A DNA stretch of 64,000 nucleotides from Candidatus Bathyarchaeota archaeon (GTDB lineage Archaea > Thermoproteota > CALKCG01 > B24 > DRYS01), in NCBI GenBank assembly GCA_018396535.1, contig JAGTQC010000002.1:1-64000 (forward strand), given 5' to 3'. A model generated the notes under the pieces. It was not told the origin of the DNA. It did no database searches and was given only the letters and a program-made list of their open reading frames with translations. Numbering within the stretch: the first letter of the stretch is position 1; each line of letters starts with the position of its first letter. The position numbers and the translations under genes are program-made. Below, piece by piece: positions 46,667-55,204 of the stretch.

Positions 46667-47758
46667 ATGTATTTCGATGAGGAGAGTATATCTATACTCA
46701 AATCGCTATGCGACTCATTCGGTCCAGCTGGGTTTGAGAGGGAGACTGCATCGATAGTGAAGAAGGAGGCTTCGAAATATGCTGATAGCGTACTGACTGA
46801 TAAGCTTGGATCTGTAATATTCGTTAAGAGAGGATTATCGGATAAGCCTAGAGTACTCATAGCTGGGCATATAGATGAAGTCGGATTCGTAGTTTCAGGT
46901 ATAGATAAGGATACTGGCTTTCTATCATTCGATCCTCTAGGCGGATGGTTCGATCAAACACTACTATCCCAAAGGGTTGTGGTTAGAACTCGTAAAGGAG
47001 ATCTGATAGGCGTTATAGCTGCTAAACCACCACATATACTTACACCTGAGGAGAGGGATAAGGTTGTCAAGATAAGCGATATGTTCATAGATATAGGCGT
47101 ATCGAGTAGGGAGGAGGCTGAAGCTCTAGGTGTTAGGATAGGGGATCCGATAATTCCATGGTCTCCGTTCACTTTGATAAATGGTGGTAGAGTAGCTATA
47201 GGTAAAGCCTTCGATGATAGGATAGGAGCATTCATAGCTTTAGAAGTAGTTAAAAGATTTAGGATGGGATCCGTCGATCATCCGAATACAATCTATGGAG
47301 CAGCTACAGTCCAAGAGGAGGTTGGGTTAAGGGGTGCTACAACGGTAGCCCACGTCGTTAACCCAGATGTAGCTATAGTAGCAGAGGTAGATATAGCGGG
47401 AGATATACCTGATGTTAAACCATCAGTAGCGCCAGCTAAGCTTGGTAGAGGACCTACCATAGTTACATACGATAACTCCATGATACCCAACCAGCTTTTT
47501 AAAGAATTCGTTATAAACGTAGCTGAGAAATGTGGGATACCCTACCAGCTTAGCCATGCTAGAGGGGGTACGGATGCTGGTAGAATCCATATAAGTAGAG
47601 CTGGATGCCCTAGTATAGTTATAGGAGTCCCTACGAGACATATCCATACACATACATCTATGGTGAACCTCTCAGATCTAGCTAACGCAGTAAAGCTTGT
47701 ATACGAGGTGGTTAGAAGATTAGATCAGAAGATTGTAGATAGTTTCACAAGCTTCTAG
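46667..47758 (+). CDS. M42-family metallo-aminopeptidase
   Basis: The 363-residue product belongs to the M42 (TET/deblocking aminopeptidase, FrvX-like) family: metal ligands in LIAGHIDEVGF (His68, Asp70), GKAFDDRIGAF, VQEEVGLRGA (catalytic Glu pair), VAEVDIAGD and the C-terminal VPTRHIHTHTSM histidine. Forms large cytosolic tetrahedral peptidases that trim peptides released by the proteasome. The gene overlaps the convergent CDP-alcohol transferase by 14 bases. Confidence 0.92.
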   Translation: MYFDEESISILKSLCDSFGPAGFERETASIVKKEASKYADSVLTDKLGSVIFVKRGLSDKPRVLIAGHIDEVGFVVSGIDKDTGFLSFDPLGGWFDQTLLSQRVVVRTRKGDLIGVIAAKPPHILTPEERDKVVKISDMFIDIGVSSREEAEALGVRIGDPIIPWSPFTLINGGRVAIGKAFDDRIGAFIALEVVKRFRMGSVDHPNTIYGAATVQEEVGLRGATTVAHVVNPDVAIVAEVDIAGDIPDVKPSVAPAKLGRGPTIVTYDNSMIPNQLFKEFVINVAEKCGIPYQLSHARGGTDAGRIHISRAGCPSIVIGVPTRHIHTHTSMVNLSDLANAVKLVYEVVRRLDQKIVDSFTSF

Positions 47759-48335
47759 ATCTAACATAGACGTATATGAATCTCTGTATCGATGTAATCG
47801 TAGCTACTACAGCTACCACTATCACAGCTATACCTGGATACCCAAACATCGTTAGAAAGCTTAGGATAAGTATACGTTCAGCTCTCTCACCCAAGCCAAC
47901 CCCTGCAAGATTTATACCGATAGATTCAGCTCTAGCTCTCATATAGCTTGTTAGAAAGCTTCCTATCAAAGCTATAAGACCAGCATGAATACTACATAAA
48001 CCACCTAGCATAATACCACCTAGTATTATAGACTCTTCCACCCGATCCACAGTAGAATCTAGGAAAGCTCCAAATCTAGATACTCTATTAGTTAATCTAG
48101 CTACCGCTCCATCGAGCGCATCCATAAATCCTGATAATAGTATTAGTATACCAGCATAGGGGAGGAGGCTAGATCCATAGATGTATAATATACAGCCTGA
48201 TGCAGAAGCAAAGAGTAGACCTAGTAGACATATAGATCCAGGTGTAAGCTTAAGCTTAACAGCTATCTCCGCTACCGAATCTATATACCCTGCTACTATC
48301 CGTCTTATACGTTCAAGCAATCCTAGATATAACAT
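47745..48335 (-). CDS. CDP-alcohol phosphatidyltransferase (archaetidylinositol-phosphate synthase type)
   Basis: The 196-residue, six-helix protein carries the complete motif D(x2)DG(x2)AR(x8)G(x3)D(x3)D at Asp72, Asp75-Gly76, Ala79-Arg80, Gly89, Asp93 and Asp97. It attaches a polar headgroup to CDP-activated lipid. By length and by the MDALDGAVARLTN segment it resembles archaetidylinositol-phosphate synthase; another headgroup is possible. Confidence 0.88.
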   Translation of the reverse strand: MLYLGLLERIRRIVAGYIDSVAEIAVKLKLTPGSICLLGLLFASASGCILYIYGSSLLPYAGILILLSGFMDALDGAVARLTNRVSRFGAFLDSTVDRVEESIILGGIMLGGLCSIHAGLIALIGSFLTSYMRARAESIGINLAGVGLGERAERILILSFLTMFGYPGIAVIVVAVVATITSIQRFIYVYVRSRSL

Positions 48336-48379
48336 TAATTAAACCCTATAAAGATAGCTAAACCTTACTTAGCTACTAT

Positions 48380-48856
48380 ATGTCTAGAGGCGTCTACACA
48401 CTTATTCTAGCATTATACTCAGGGAAATCTATAAGAGTAGGCAGACTCGGAGTACTAACCTTCGATAAAGGCTTCTACGCTTACACTGGATCCGCTATGG
48501 GTAAAGGAGGATCCAGCTTAGAAAATAGGATTGCTAGATATCTACGTAGAAGTATAGATAAACCATTCTGGCATATAGATTACCTCCTAATGGAGGCTGA
48601 ATCGGAGGCTGTAATCTACGCTGTATGCGAGCAGAGCTTCGAGCATAGGATAGCATCAGAGTTATCTAGAAGAGTAAAACCGATCGACGATTTCGGTTCA
48701 TCAGATTGTAGATATGAGTGTAGAGCTCACCTACACTATCTAGGTTTAGATATATCCCATGCTATGAATACGGTATTATCCATTTATACAAGCTTAAACC
48801 TAGAACCCAGGGTGATATACCCTAACAGAGATATTTTTAAACAGAGGGAGTTATAG
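48380..48856 (+). CDS. DUF123 / GIY-YIG-like nuclease-family protein
   Basis: The 158-residue product fits DUF123: GVYTLILAL, GFYAYTGSAMGKGGSSLENRI, RRSIDKPFWHIDYLL and a Cys-containing centre (SSDCRYECRAHLHYLG). This archaeal/bacterial family has a GIY-YIG-like fold, though activity is unproven. It ends 25 bases before the aIF5A gene. Confidence 0.82.
   Translation: MSRGVYTLILALYSGKSIRVGRLGVLTFDKGFYAYTGSAMGKGGSSLENRIARYLRRSIDKPFWHIDYLLMEAESEAVIYAVCEQSFEHRIASELSRRVKPIDDFGSSDCRYECRAHLHYLGLDISHAMNTVLSIYTSLNLEPRVIYPNRDIFKQREL
48830..48842 (+). promoter_or_regulatory. TATA-like box upstream of aIF5A
   Basis: GATATTTTTAAAC about 40-50 bases before the aIF5A ATG, inside the end of the DUF123 gene; leaves a short leader that contains the ribosome-binding site. 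Confidence 0.4.
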
Positions 48857-48868
48857 TATAGCAGTAGT

Positions 48869-48874
48869 GGAGGG
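48869..48874 (+). promoter_or_regulatory. Shine-Dalgarno site of aIF5A
   Basis: GGAGGG ends 7 bases before the ATG at 48882, which fixes the start of exon 1. Confidence 0.6.
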
Positions 48875-48881
48875 ATAGGCT

Positions 48882-49309
48882 ATGAGTAGACCTTCAGATA
48901 TAGGTTCGATTAAACCAGGTATGTATGTAGTTATAGATGGGGAGCCATGCAGAGTTTTATCTGTAGATAAATCTAAACCCGGAAAAGCCTAGTAGGTGCT
49001 CGAAGCCTCTAGGCTCCGAAACATGGAAGCGCGAAAGCAAGGATAGTAGGCATAGGATTATTCGATAATGTTAAGAGATCTATAGTAGCACCAGTAGATG
49101 CAACTATCGATATACCTATAGTAGATAAGAGAGTTGGGCAGGTAATATCGATCATGGGGGATAGTGTTCAACTCATGGATTCAGAAACATACGAAACATT
49201 CGAATTGAATATACCAGAAGACCTTGAAGGAAGAGATAGATTAGCTCCAGGAGTAGAAGTCGAGTATTGGAGGATTATGGGCAGAAATAAGCTCGTGAGA
49301 GTTAAGTAA
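48882..49309 (+). CDS. eif5a: Translation factor aIF5A, interrupted by a 35-nt intron (join 48882-48985, 49021-49309)
   Basis: Exon 1 (104 nt) encodes 34 residues plus two bases of codon 35; exon 2 (289 nt) completes 130 residues. The joined protein reads [20 protein letters not shown] at the hypusine loop, then [15 protein letters not shown] and the OB-fold C-terminus ending in GRNKLVRVK: a normal aIF5A. Lys35 (GKHG) is the residue modified to hypusine/deoxyhypusine, and its AAA codon is split AA|A. Unspliced mRNA would end at TAG TAG after 36 residues. The factor promotes peptide-bond formation at stalled ribosomes. It is essential in all archaea studied, so splicing must happen for this gene to work. 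Confidence 0.93.
48986..49020 (+). other. 35-nt BHB intron in the aIF5A coding sequence
   Basis: A bulge-helix-bulge is readable in the RNA: CGGA (48980-48983), bulge AA|A (48984-48986), inner stem GCCTAG (48987-48992) with CTAGGC (49009-49014), TCCG (49015-49018) pairing with CGGA, bulge AA|A (49019-49021). Both cuts fall after the second bulge base, as the archaeal splicing endonuclease does. The outer helix beyond CGGA is weak, so it is a relaxed BHB. The intron contains in-frame stops and is not a multiple of three. Confidence 0.92.
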
Positions 49310-49311
49310 AC

Positions 49312-49320
49312 CCTTTATAT
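49312..49320 (+). promoter_or_regulatory. TATA-like box of tRNA-Ile
   Basis: CCTTTATAT about 35-43 bases upstream of the tRNA 5-prime end, immediately after the aIF5A stop. Confidence 0.45.
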
Positions 49321-49354
49321 CCGCATCATCTATAAAGTTATACCTGATTAAAGT

Positions 49355-49429
49355 GGGCCGGTAGCTCAGCCTGGTCAGAGCGTCCGGCTGATAACCGGAA
49401 GGTCGAGAGTTCGAATCTCTCCCGGCCCA
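49355..49429 (+). tRNA. tRNA-Ile(GAU)
   Basis: Complete cloverleaf: acceptor GGGCCGG/CCGGCCC, D arm with GGTCAGAGC, anticodon stem TCCGG/CCGGA with loop CTGATAA (anticodon GAU), T arm GAGAG/CTCTC with TTCGAAT, discriminator A. No intron and no encoded CCA, unlike tRNA-Tyr. Confidence 0.96.
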
Positions 49430-49440
49430 CTCTACCATAC

Positions 49441-49445
49441 TTTTT
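49441..49445 (+). terminator. T5 tract after tRNA-Ile
   Basis: Five T residues start 12 bases past the tRNA end, a probable archaeal terminator. The following 259 bases up to the DUF998 gene show no gene that I can support. Confidence 0.4.
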
Positions 49446-49704
49446 CCCCGGATACTACCATTGCAATATCATATATTCTTCGAAGCAAGACTTTAACAAC
49501 CTTGTAAATGTATTCATAACCTTTCACATAAAAGTAATTCAACTGGATAGCTAGGATAGTATCGATAATCCCTAAACCTAGGTATCTATAGGAGATTCGA
49601 GATCTCATCGATGACGAAATTTATAGTTGAAGCGGGTAGAAAGAATCTGATGAATAATTTTTAGATCAATAGATTTTTACCACACACTATACTTAACTAA
49701 TGTT

Positions 49705-50256
49705 ATGCTTCGCTATCCTGCTCTACTATTATCCATCATATCGTTATCGATCCCACTCATCTCCATAGCCGTATCCATAGCAGCTTCAGATTGGTTTAGT
49801 ATAGCGGATAATGCCTTAAGCGATCTAGGCCATGCTATACGTAGCCCTGTAGCCCCCATATTCAACTTCGGGTTGAGTTTAGGTGGCCTCCTAGTATCCA
49901 TAGTATCGGTACTACATTTTAACAGAATGCATAAGGTACTATCTATAGGTGGAGCTCTAGTAGGGTATACGTTGATACTAGTCGCCGTCTTTGATGAAGT
50001 CTATCAGAATCTACACTTCACGGTATCTGTAGCATTCTTTCTATCTTTAGCATTCATGCTCTTAATCTACACATACCTATACAGGAACCCGCTATCCTTA
50101 CTCGCTTTAACCCTAGGATTACTATCATGGATGCTACACTTATACTATAGGATACCTAGAGGTGCTGCGATACCTGAGCTCATTTCGATAGCTGTGGTTA
50201 TACCATTCTATATAGATCTAGCTAGGAGAGTGGATCTAGCTATGTATGATCCATAA
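49705..50256 (+). CDS. DUF998 family membrane protein
   Basis: The 183-residue protein has about six membrane helices; the block ASDWFSIADNALSDLGHA after helix 1 is the DUF998 signature. Family function unknown (widespread in archaea and actinobacteria). Stand-alone gene. Confidence 0.85.
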   Translation: MLRYPALLLSIISLSIPLISIAVSIAASDWFSIADNALSDLGHAIRSPVAPIFNFGLSLGGLLVSIVSVLHFNRMHKVLSIGGALVGYTLILVAVFDEVYQNLHFTVSVAFFLSLAFMLLIYTYLYRNPLSLLALTLGLLSWMLHLYYRIPRGAAIPELISIAVVIPFYIDLARRVDLAMYDP

Positions 50257-50270
50257 TTATACCTCTAACA

Positions 50271-50798
50271 TTATCCAGCCCCACTTACCTCCTTCTCTAG
50301 ATTCACTATATCGCTGGGCTTCAATATAGAGATACCCGTCATCGGACCTACGATCTCTATGAGTACTATCTTATCTGGATTCTCTAAATCAACCTTCCTA
50401 TCTATCAATTTAGCAGCCTCGACTATGATTTCCCTACTACCTAGTTGCGTATGCCTCTTCTCGATAGTTATACGGAACTTCTCGTTCTCCTTTATCATAT
50501 CCTTCAGCTCCCTAACAGCATCAACTATAGCTTCAATCCTAGACTGTACATACCTCTGTATAGGTATAATCCTCTTAACAACCCCTACCCTATCAGGGTT
50601 CGCTTTTACATAATCCCTAATCCTCCTAACAGCCTCTATAGGATCAAGTCTAGTTTTAGCTAGTATGAGACCGCTAATATCTGTCTCCCATGCTTCAGCT
50701 TCACTATCCCCTACTTCTGATAAAAGATCCTTTATATTATAGACAGCATCGAATTCCATTCCTCTCGGACAGGTTACTATAAGGTTAAACTCCCTCAT
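50271..50798 (-). CDS. THUMP-domain protein (Tan1-like)
   Basis: The 175-residue product: NLIVTCPRGMEFDA at the start, a central linker and the THUMP core RFRITIEKRHTQLGS-like segment (FRITIEKRHTQLGSREII, about 117-134), LIEIVGPMTGISIL. It resembles archaeal homologues of Tan1, the tRNA-binding partner in N4-acetylcytidine formation at C12. There is no catalytic domain, so it is an RNA-binding adapter. Confidence 0.83.
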   Translation of the reverse strand: MREFNLIVTCPRGMEFDAVYNIKDLLSEVGDSEAEAWETDISGLILAKTRLDPIEAVRRIRDYVKANPDRVGVVKRIIPIQRYVQSRIEAIVDAVRELKDMIKENEKFRITIEKRHTQLGSREIIVEAAKLIDRKVDLENPDKIVLIEIVGPMTGISILKPSDIVNLEKEVSGAG

Positions 50799-50877
50799 AA
50801 CACCAATATTATGTTGATCTATCTAGAATATTAAGGATTAAATCTACATCTATAGAATAGGGAGGTAACCAGTATAG

Positions 50878-51870
50878 ATGCGGAGAGCATCGATCATAGT
50901 ACCTGTCAAAAACTGCGAATCAACTATATCCGATCTACTATCATCCATAGCGAACTTAGATTATCCTAAAGATCTACTTGAAGTTATAGTAGTCGACGGC
51001 GGATCGACCGATAGAACGATCGAAATAGCATCTAGATACCCAGTAGAGATAATAGAGGAGCCAGGATTAGGCCCTGGATATGGTAGGATGATTGGGGTTA
51101 AACATTCTAGAGGCGATATACTAGCATTTACAGATGGAGATTGTATAGTTCCTAGCGGATGGCTGAAGACTATATCTAAAGATCTTGAAGATTCGACAAT
51201 AGGTTGTGTAGGTGGAAGTGTACTACTGGATAGACGTTATAGTATAGGCTTCTCAGCTAGATACTTTGAAGAATCCATCATAAGAGTCATGCCCCTCTCA
51301 CACGAAAGAAGAATATACCATACACTTCTACCATTTAAACATCTTGCTTTCGCAAATCTAGCTACTAGGAGAGATGTTCTCGAAGCTGTAGGAGGCATAG
51401 ATACGGTATTCAAAACATTCGAGGATATGGATCTATTACAACGTATATGCGACCATGGCTATAAGATTCTCTTCGATCCAGACGTCTATGTATGGCATAA
51501 GCATAGACAGACTATTAAAGGATTATTGAAACAGGTCTATAACTATGGAGCTGGTGGCCCCAGATTTAGAAGAAAGCATCCGCGAAGCGTGATAACACGA
51601 TGGTATAGAGCTGGACTCCTCCTATTCTATTCCATGCTATCAATTATAGCTATCAGTACAGCATTATCCCCTATCTATGGACTCGCATCATCGTCACCCA
51701 TAGTCTTAGGATACATTGGCAGTCTCATCCATTATTTTCGAAAAACCAACTCTATGGTGAAATCTATAGTATACCCCGCGATAGATATAGCTGTGATAGT
51801 AGCCTTCTGTATAGGGGATACCGTATCGAATCTGAAAACACTATATAGCAGATCTAAGAATAAGAAATAG
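50878..51870 (+). CDS. GT2-family glycosyltransferase with C-terminal membrane helices
   Basis: The 330-residue product has a GT-A fold: ASIIVPVKNCESTI, VIVVDGGSTDRT, the metal-binding FTDGDCIVP, then GGSVLLDRRY and FEDMDLLQRI. Two to three hydrophobic helices (about 245-310) anchor it to the membrane. It probably adds sugars to a lipid or S-layer/glycoprotein precursor; the donor is unknown. Confidence 0.85.
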   Translation: MRRASIIVPVKNCESTISDLLSSIANLDYPKDLLEVIVVDGGSTDRTIEIASRYPVEIIEEPGLGPGYGRMIGVKHSRGDILAFTDGDCIVPSGWLKTISKDLEDSTIGCVGGSVLLDRRYSIGFSARYFEESIIRVMPLSHERRIYHTLLPFKHLAFANLATRRDVLEAVGGIDTVFKTFEDMDLLQRICDHGYKILFDPDVYVWHKHRQTIKGLLKQVYNYGAGGPRFRRKHPRSVITRWYRAGLLLFYSMLSIIAISTALSPIYGLASSSPIVLGYIGSLIHYFRKTNSMVKSIVYPAIDIAVIVAFCIGDTVSNLKTLYSRSKNKK

Positions 51871-51878
51871 AATTAAGC

Positions 51879-52769
51879 CTAGATAGATGCATATTCACGA
51901 TAGTACTCCTCTATATCATCCCTAGATAATCTACCCCTATGGAGCATTATCCTATATCTGAACTTAACATTTGACCCCCTATCTATCTTCATACTACCAT
52001 CTACATCTTTTCTCCCTTCAAAATCCCTTAGACCAAAGCAGTTGACCGCGAAGAGCCCATATGCTCTTACATGCCAGTATGTGGGATGCCTAGGATTACT
52101 AGGATGATCGAATATAGTTATACCCACTATCTCTCCATCAACTCTACCCGTATAATCGCACCACCTAGCTCTCTTACCCCAACACTGAGGTTCACCTACA
52201 CCCCCCTCGGAATTCATTATAACTCCACCACCCACAGATTCTCTCATACTATCTACAACCCTCAATGCGACAATACCCCCCTCCTTAGTATCCCCCAAAG
52301 TTACATCCCCGTAACTCGCTCGAAACTCTACCTCATAATCTATAAGCCTAATATCGTTTCGAGTTTTCCAAAATGCTACAACCCTACTTTCATCCATAAG
52401 CCTCCCACCTTCTACAGATAACCAAAGGTTTATGGAATTCAATACGCATACATCACTTCTCAGCGATATAGTTGGGTTATCTGCACATTTTATAAATCCA
52501 GCAGTAGGTTTCTCACTCCATAAATCAACGCCGTTTACATCTCCATGCGCAGTCCATAGAGATCTATGATGTATATGATCTGGCGGCTCATCCCTAGTAA
52601 CCATCATACCTTTAGGAGCATATATTGGGTAGAAATATGGCTTACGAATACCTCCACCATACCTGTATATCGCTATCAGCGTATCATCCTCAAATACCTC
52701 TAAGAAGCCATCCCTGACTAATCGAACCGAGAACACCATTCCATGACACCAATCCTTAATACTCTGCAA
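51879..52769 (-). CDS. PmoA-like (DUF6807) protein
   Basis: The 296-residue product has the block PDHIHHRSLWTAHGDVNGVDLW (split, about 64-85) of the family annotated PmoA/DUF6807. The family name is historical: it is unrelated to the membrane methane monooxygenase subunit and is found mostly next to sugar-catabolism genes, with a galactose-mutarotase-like beta fold. It overlaps the sugar isomerase upstream by 14 bases, forming a two-gene unit. Confidence 0.78.
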   Translation of the reverse strand: MQSIKDWCHGMVFSVRLVRDGFLEVFEDDTLIAIYRYGGGIRKPYFYPIYAPKGMMVTRDEPPDHIHHRSLWTAHGDVNGVDLWSEKPTAGFIKCADNPTISLRSDVCVLNSINLWLSVEGGRLMDESRVVAFWKTRNDIRLIDYEVEFRASYGDVTLGDTKEGGIVALRVVDSMRESVGGGVIMNSEGGVGEPQCWGKRARWCDYTGRVDGEIVGITIFDHPSNPRHPTYWHVRAYGLFAVNCFGLRDFEGRKDVDGSMKIDRGSNVKFRYRIMLHRGRLSRDDIEEYYREYASI

Positions 52770-53583
52770 AAAACCTCTTAAGATTTTCTATACTAATCTT
52801 AACAGCACCAGCCGGATCCTCCTCTCTCCTTAAAATCTCTACGGATACGTAACCCTTAAATCCGATTTTCCTCAAGCTTCTAACGACTGCCCTATAATCG
52901 GCGGATCCGAAACCAGGCCCACCCATATTATCATCGTTAGCATGAAAATGCATAAGATATCTCCCACCCTTTTCTATCTGTCTATCAATAGGCTCATCCG
53001 CACCAGTCATAGCGTACACATCTAGTATAAGCCTGAAATTAGGATGATTCACATCCTCTATAAGCTTGATAGCTTCATCTACCGTATTTATGAAGTTAGT
53101 CATCCCTTTCCTTAGAGGTTCTATACATATATAGACGTCGTATTGCTCAGCATACATCGAACATCTTCTAAATATATCTGCAGCCCATCTCCATGCATCT
53201 GCATGATTAACTCCCTCAGGTATACTTCTCTGAGCTGGAGAACCGAAGACTATAATCTTACCGTCGAGATCACTACAAAAGTCTATCAACGCCCTTAGAT
53301 AAGATTCCGTTCTCTCTCTCACGTTAGAATAGGGACTCGTTAGATGAACACCTTCGACACCTCTAAGAACCCAGTGTATTCCGACGATCTCTATATCGAA
53401 GCTTTCAGCATCATTTCTTATAGATCTCCTCGTATCTTTATCAACATCTGTAACCCTACTAGCTATGGTGAACGGGGCTATCTCAACACCGTTATACCCA
53501 ATGCTCGATACGTACTCGAAAACACGTCTAAGACTCCATCCTTCAAATACCTCATTACATACAGCAAATCTGGGCATACTCAT
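52756..53583 (-). CDS. Sugar phosphate isomerase/epimerase (TIM barrel)
   Basis: The 275-residue product: FAVCNEVFEGWSLRRVFEYV start, IVFGSPAQRSIPEG, YICIEPLRKG with metal-binding Glu, FRLILDVYAM with Asp, LMHFHANDDN with His, and VSVEILRREEDP with the final Glu. Metal-dependent xylose-isomerase-like family. Translationally linked to the PmoA-like gene. A sugar-oxidising or -isomerising role is likely, substrate unknown. Confidence 0.85.
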   Translation of the reverse strand: MSMPRFAVCNEVFEGWSLRRVFEYVSSIGYNGVEIAPFTIASRVTDVDKDTRRSIRNDAESFDIEIVGIHWVLRGVEGVHLTSPYSNVRERTESYLRALIDFCSDLDGKIIVFGSPAQRSIPEGVNHADAWRWAADIFRRCSMYAEQYDVYICIEPLRKGMTNFINTVDEAIKLIEDVNHPNFRLILDVYAMTGADEPIDRQIEKGGRYLMHFHANDDNMGGPGFGSADYRAVVRSLRKIGFKGYVSVEILRREEDPAGAVKISIENLKRFFAEY

Positions 53584-53749
53584 CGTACTACATCGCTCAT
53601 CGTATTAACTTAATATTTAAAGTTATTCTCGACCAGCCTGTAAACTATAAACTGGAAGCTAGTTAGCCTACAGAGCTTCACTCGCTGCTCAGATTTGGAC
53701 TCTAAATCAGTAAAACTTAACTATGGGTTATTAAAATACTTATAGTTTT

Positions 53750-55180
53750 ATGCATACGCGGGTTATGAGAAAACGTAATAGTTTAGCGGTAAGCCTTGCA
53801 GTATTCCTCATCTGCACAGTAGTAGCTGTAGTAGTAGCAGGTATAGCAGGATACTATATAGGTCATGATGGGGGCTATCGCTCAGGATATAATGCCGGCT
53901 ATAACGAAGGATATGGCAAGGGTCGAGATGAAGGCTTGGTAGCTGGTGCGCAAGCAGCCTACCGTGAAGGCTATAATACAGGTTATAGCACAGGTTATCG
54001 TCACGGCTTCTCCAACGGTACACTTAATGTTGCTAAAGCATTGTATATGGGGCTTAAAGATAGGATATTAAGAGAGATCGTACAAGTATCTGCACCCAAC
54101 CTCCCATCAAAGATAAAGGTCGGGTGTCTAATGGCCTTAACAGGCGAATTAGGGCCTATGGGTGTCGAGATAGCTAAAGGTGCTCAGCTAGCCGTAGCTC
54201 TCGTAAATCGCCTTGGAGGTGTAGCTGGTAGACCTGTAGAGCTTATACTAGAAGATACCGGTACAGATCCTAGTAAAGCTTTAACAGCTTGTAAGAAACT
54301 AGTCGAGGTCGACGGTGTCAAGGTTATAGTAGGCCCTATGGCTAGTGGTGAAGTTATGGCTGTAGGAAGTTATGTTAACGAGAGAAAAGTCGTACTAGTA
54401 TCTCCATCAGCTACATCACCATACATAACTCTAAACTTCCCAGATGACTACGTATTCAGAGTCGTAGGCAGCGATACAGCTCAAGCTAAAGCTCTAGTTA
54501 AGCTAGCTCTGGATGCAGGTTGTAGGAAGATAGCGACTTTAGTTATGGATAACCCATATGGTGTAGGTATAGAGGATGTAGTTTCATCTCTTATAAAAGA
54601 TAAAATAGTACTCAAGGTGAGATACGACCCTAAGAAGATGGATTTCAGAACAGAGTTAACACAGATTAAAGGCGCAGGCGTAGATGGCGTTATATATGTA
54701 GGCTATTATGAAGATGGTCGTGTAATGTTTAGACAAGCCTTAGAGCTAGGTTTAGATAATATAAAGTGGTTTGCAGCAGAAGGTGTATACGGAGAACCAA
54801 TGCTAGTAGTTCCTGAATCCGCTGAATTCATGTATAGAGCCGTATTAGGTACTAGACCTCTACCTCCACTTATATCGTTCTATGATGAATTCTTAGAGGA
54901 ATACGAAGCAGTATTCGGAGCTAAACCAGCAGCCCCATACATAGAGTATTGCTTTGACGCTACACTTATGCTCTTAGAGGCTATAGCTAAAGCAGGGGTA
55001 TATGATGGAGCAGCTATAAAAGAGAAGCTGATGGAAATATCAAGCTCCTTCCTAGGTGCTTCAGGCTATAAAGCCTTTGACAGCGTAGGAGATCAGCTTA
55101 TGCAGATATATTCAACATGGAAAGTTGTCAAAGATGATGGTAAATATAAGATAATAGATGTAGGAGCCATAACACCATAG
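53750..55180 (+). CDS. livK: ABC importer substrate-binding protein (LivK type) with GX3 stalk
   Basis: The 476-residue lipoprotein-free binding protein has an N-terminal membrane anchor (about 12-38), a stalk of Gly-every-fourth residue (42-90), a helical linker, and a type-I periplasmic-binding fold from residue 122 (KVGCLMALTGELGPMG, LILEDTGTDPSKA, VKVIVGPMASGEV, VLVSPSATSPYI). The fold matches LivK/branched-chain amino-acid-type binding proteins. It heads the livK-H-M-G-F operon. Ligand class is inferred from the family; other ligands (amides, urea) are possible. Confidence 0.9.
   Translation: MHTRVMRKRNSLAVSLAVFLICTVVAVVVAGIAGYYIGHDGGYRSGYNAGYNEGYGKGRDEGLVAGAQAAYREGYNTGYSTGYRHGFSNGTLNVAKALYMGLKDRILREIVQVSAPNLPSKIKVGCLMALTGELGPMGVEIAKGAQLAVALVNRLGGVAGRPVELILEDTGTDPSKALTACKKLVEVDGVKVIVGPMASGEVMAVGSYVNERKVVLVSPSATSPYITLNFPDDYVFRVVGSDTAQAKALVKLALDAGCRKIATLVMDNPYGVGIEDVVSSLIKDKIVLKVRYDPKKMDFRTELTQIKGAGVDGVIYVGYYEDGRVMFRQALELGLDNIKWFAAEGVYGEPMLVVPESAEFMYRAVLGTRPLPPLISFYDEFLEEYEAVFGAKPAAPYIEYCFDATLMLLEAIAKAGVYDGAAIKEKLMEISSSFLGASGYKAFDSVGDQLMQIYSTWKVVKDDGKYKIIDVGAITP
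53873..54019 (+). repeat. GX3 (Gly every fourth residue) stalk in the binding protein
   Basis: Glycine occurs at residues 42, 46, 50, 54, 58, 62, 66, 74, 78, 82, 86 and 90, i.e. 12 of 13 consecutive period-4 positions (Ala at 70), mostly as GYxx. This is the pattern of the deca-GX3 motif of Yae1/Lto1 proteins. Confidence 0.85.
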
Positions 55181-55204
55181 ATCAGCTGGGGGATCAAAAT
55201 ATAA

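Noticed and set aside
48882-49309. aIF5A as a pseudogene or sequencing frameshift
   Set aside because: The extra 35 bases are flanked by a BHB fold, and removal gives a perfect conserved loop. Both exons are otherwise intact with native codon usage.
49241-49438. Minus-strand frame across tRNA-Ile
   Set aside because: Reads the familiar tRNA-antisense pattern (GRDSNSRPSGYQPDALT); the tRNA and the aIF5A end explain the DNA.
49600-49670. C/D-box RNA between tRNA-Ile and DUF998 (CGATGA ... CTGATGA)
   Set aside because: Boxes are imperfect, spacing is unlike archaeal C/D RNAs and no terminal stem is visible.
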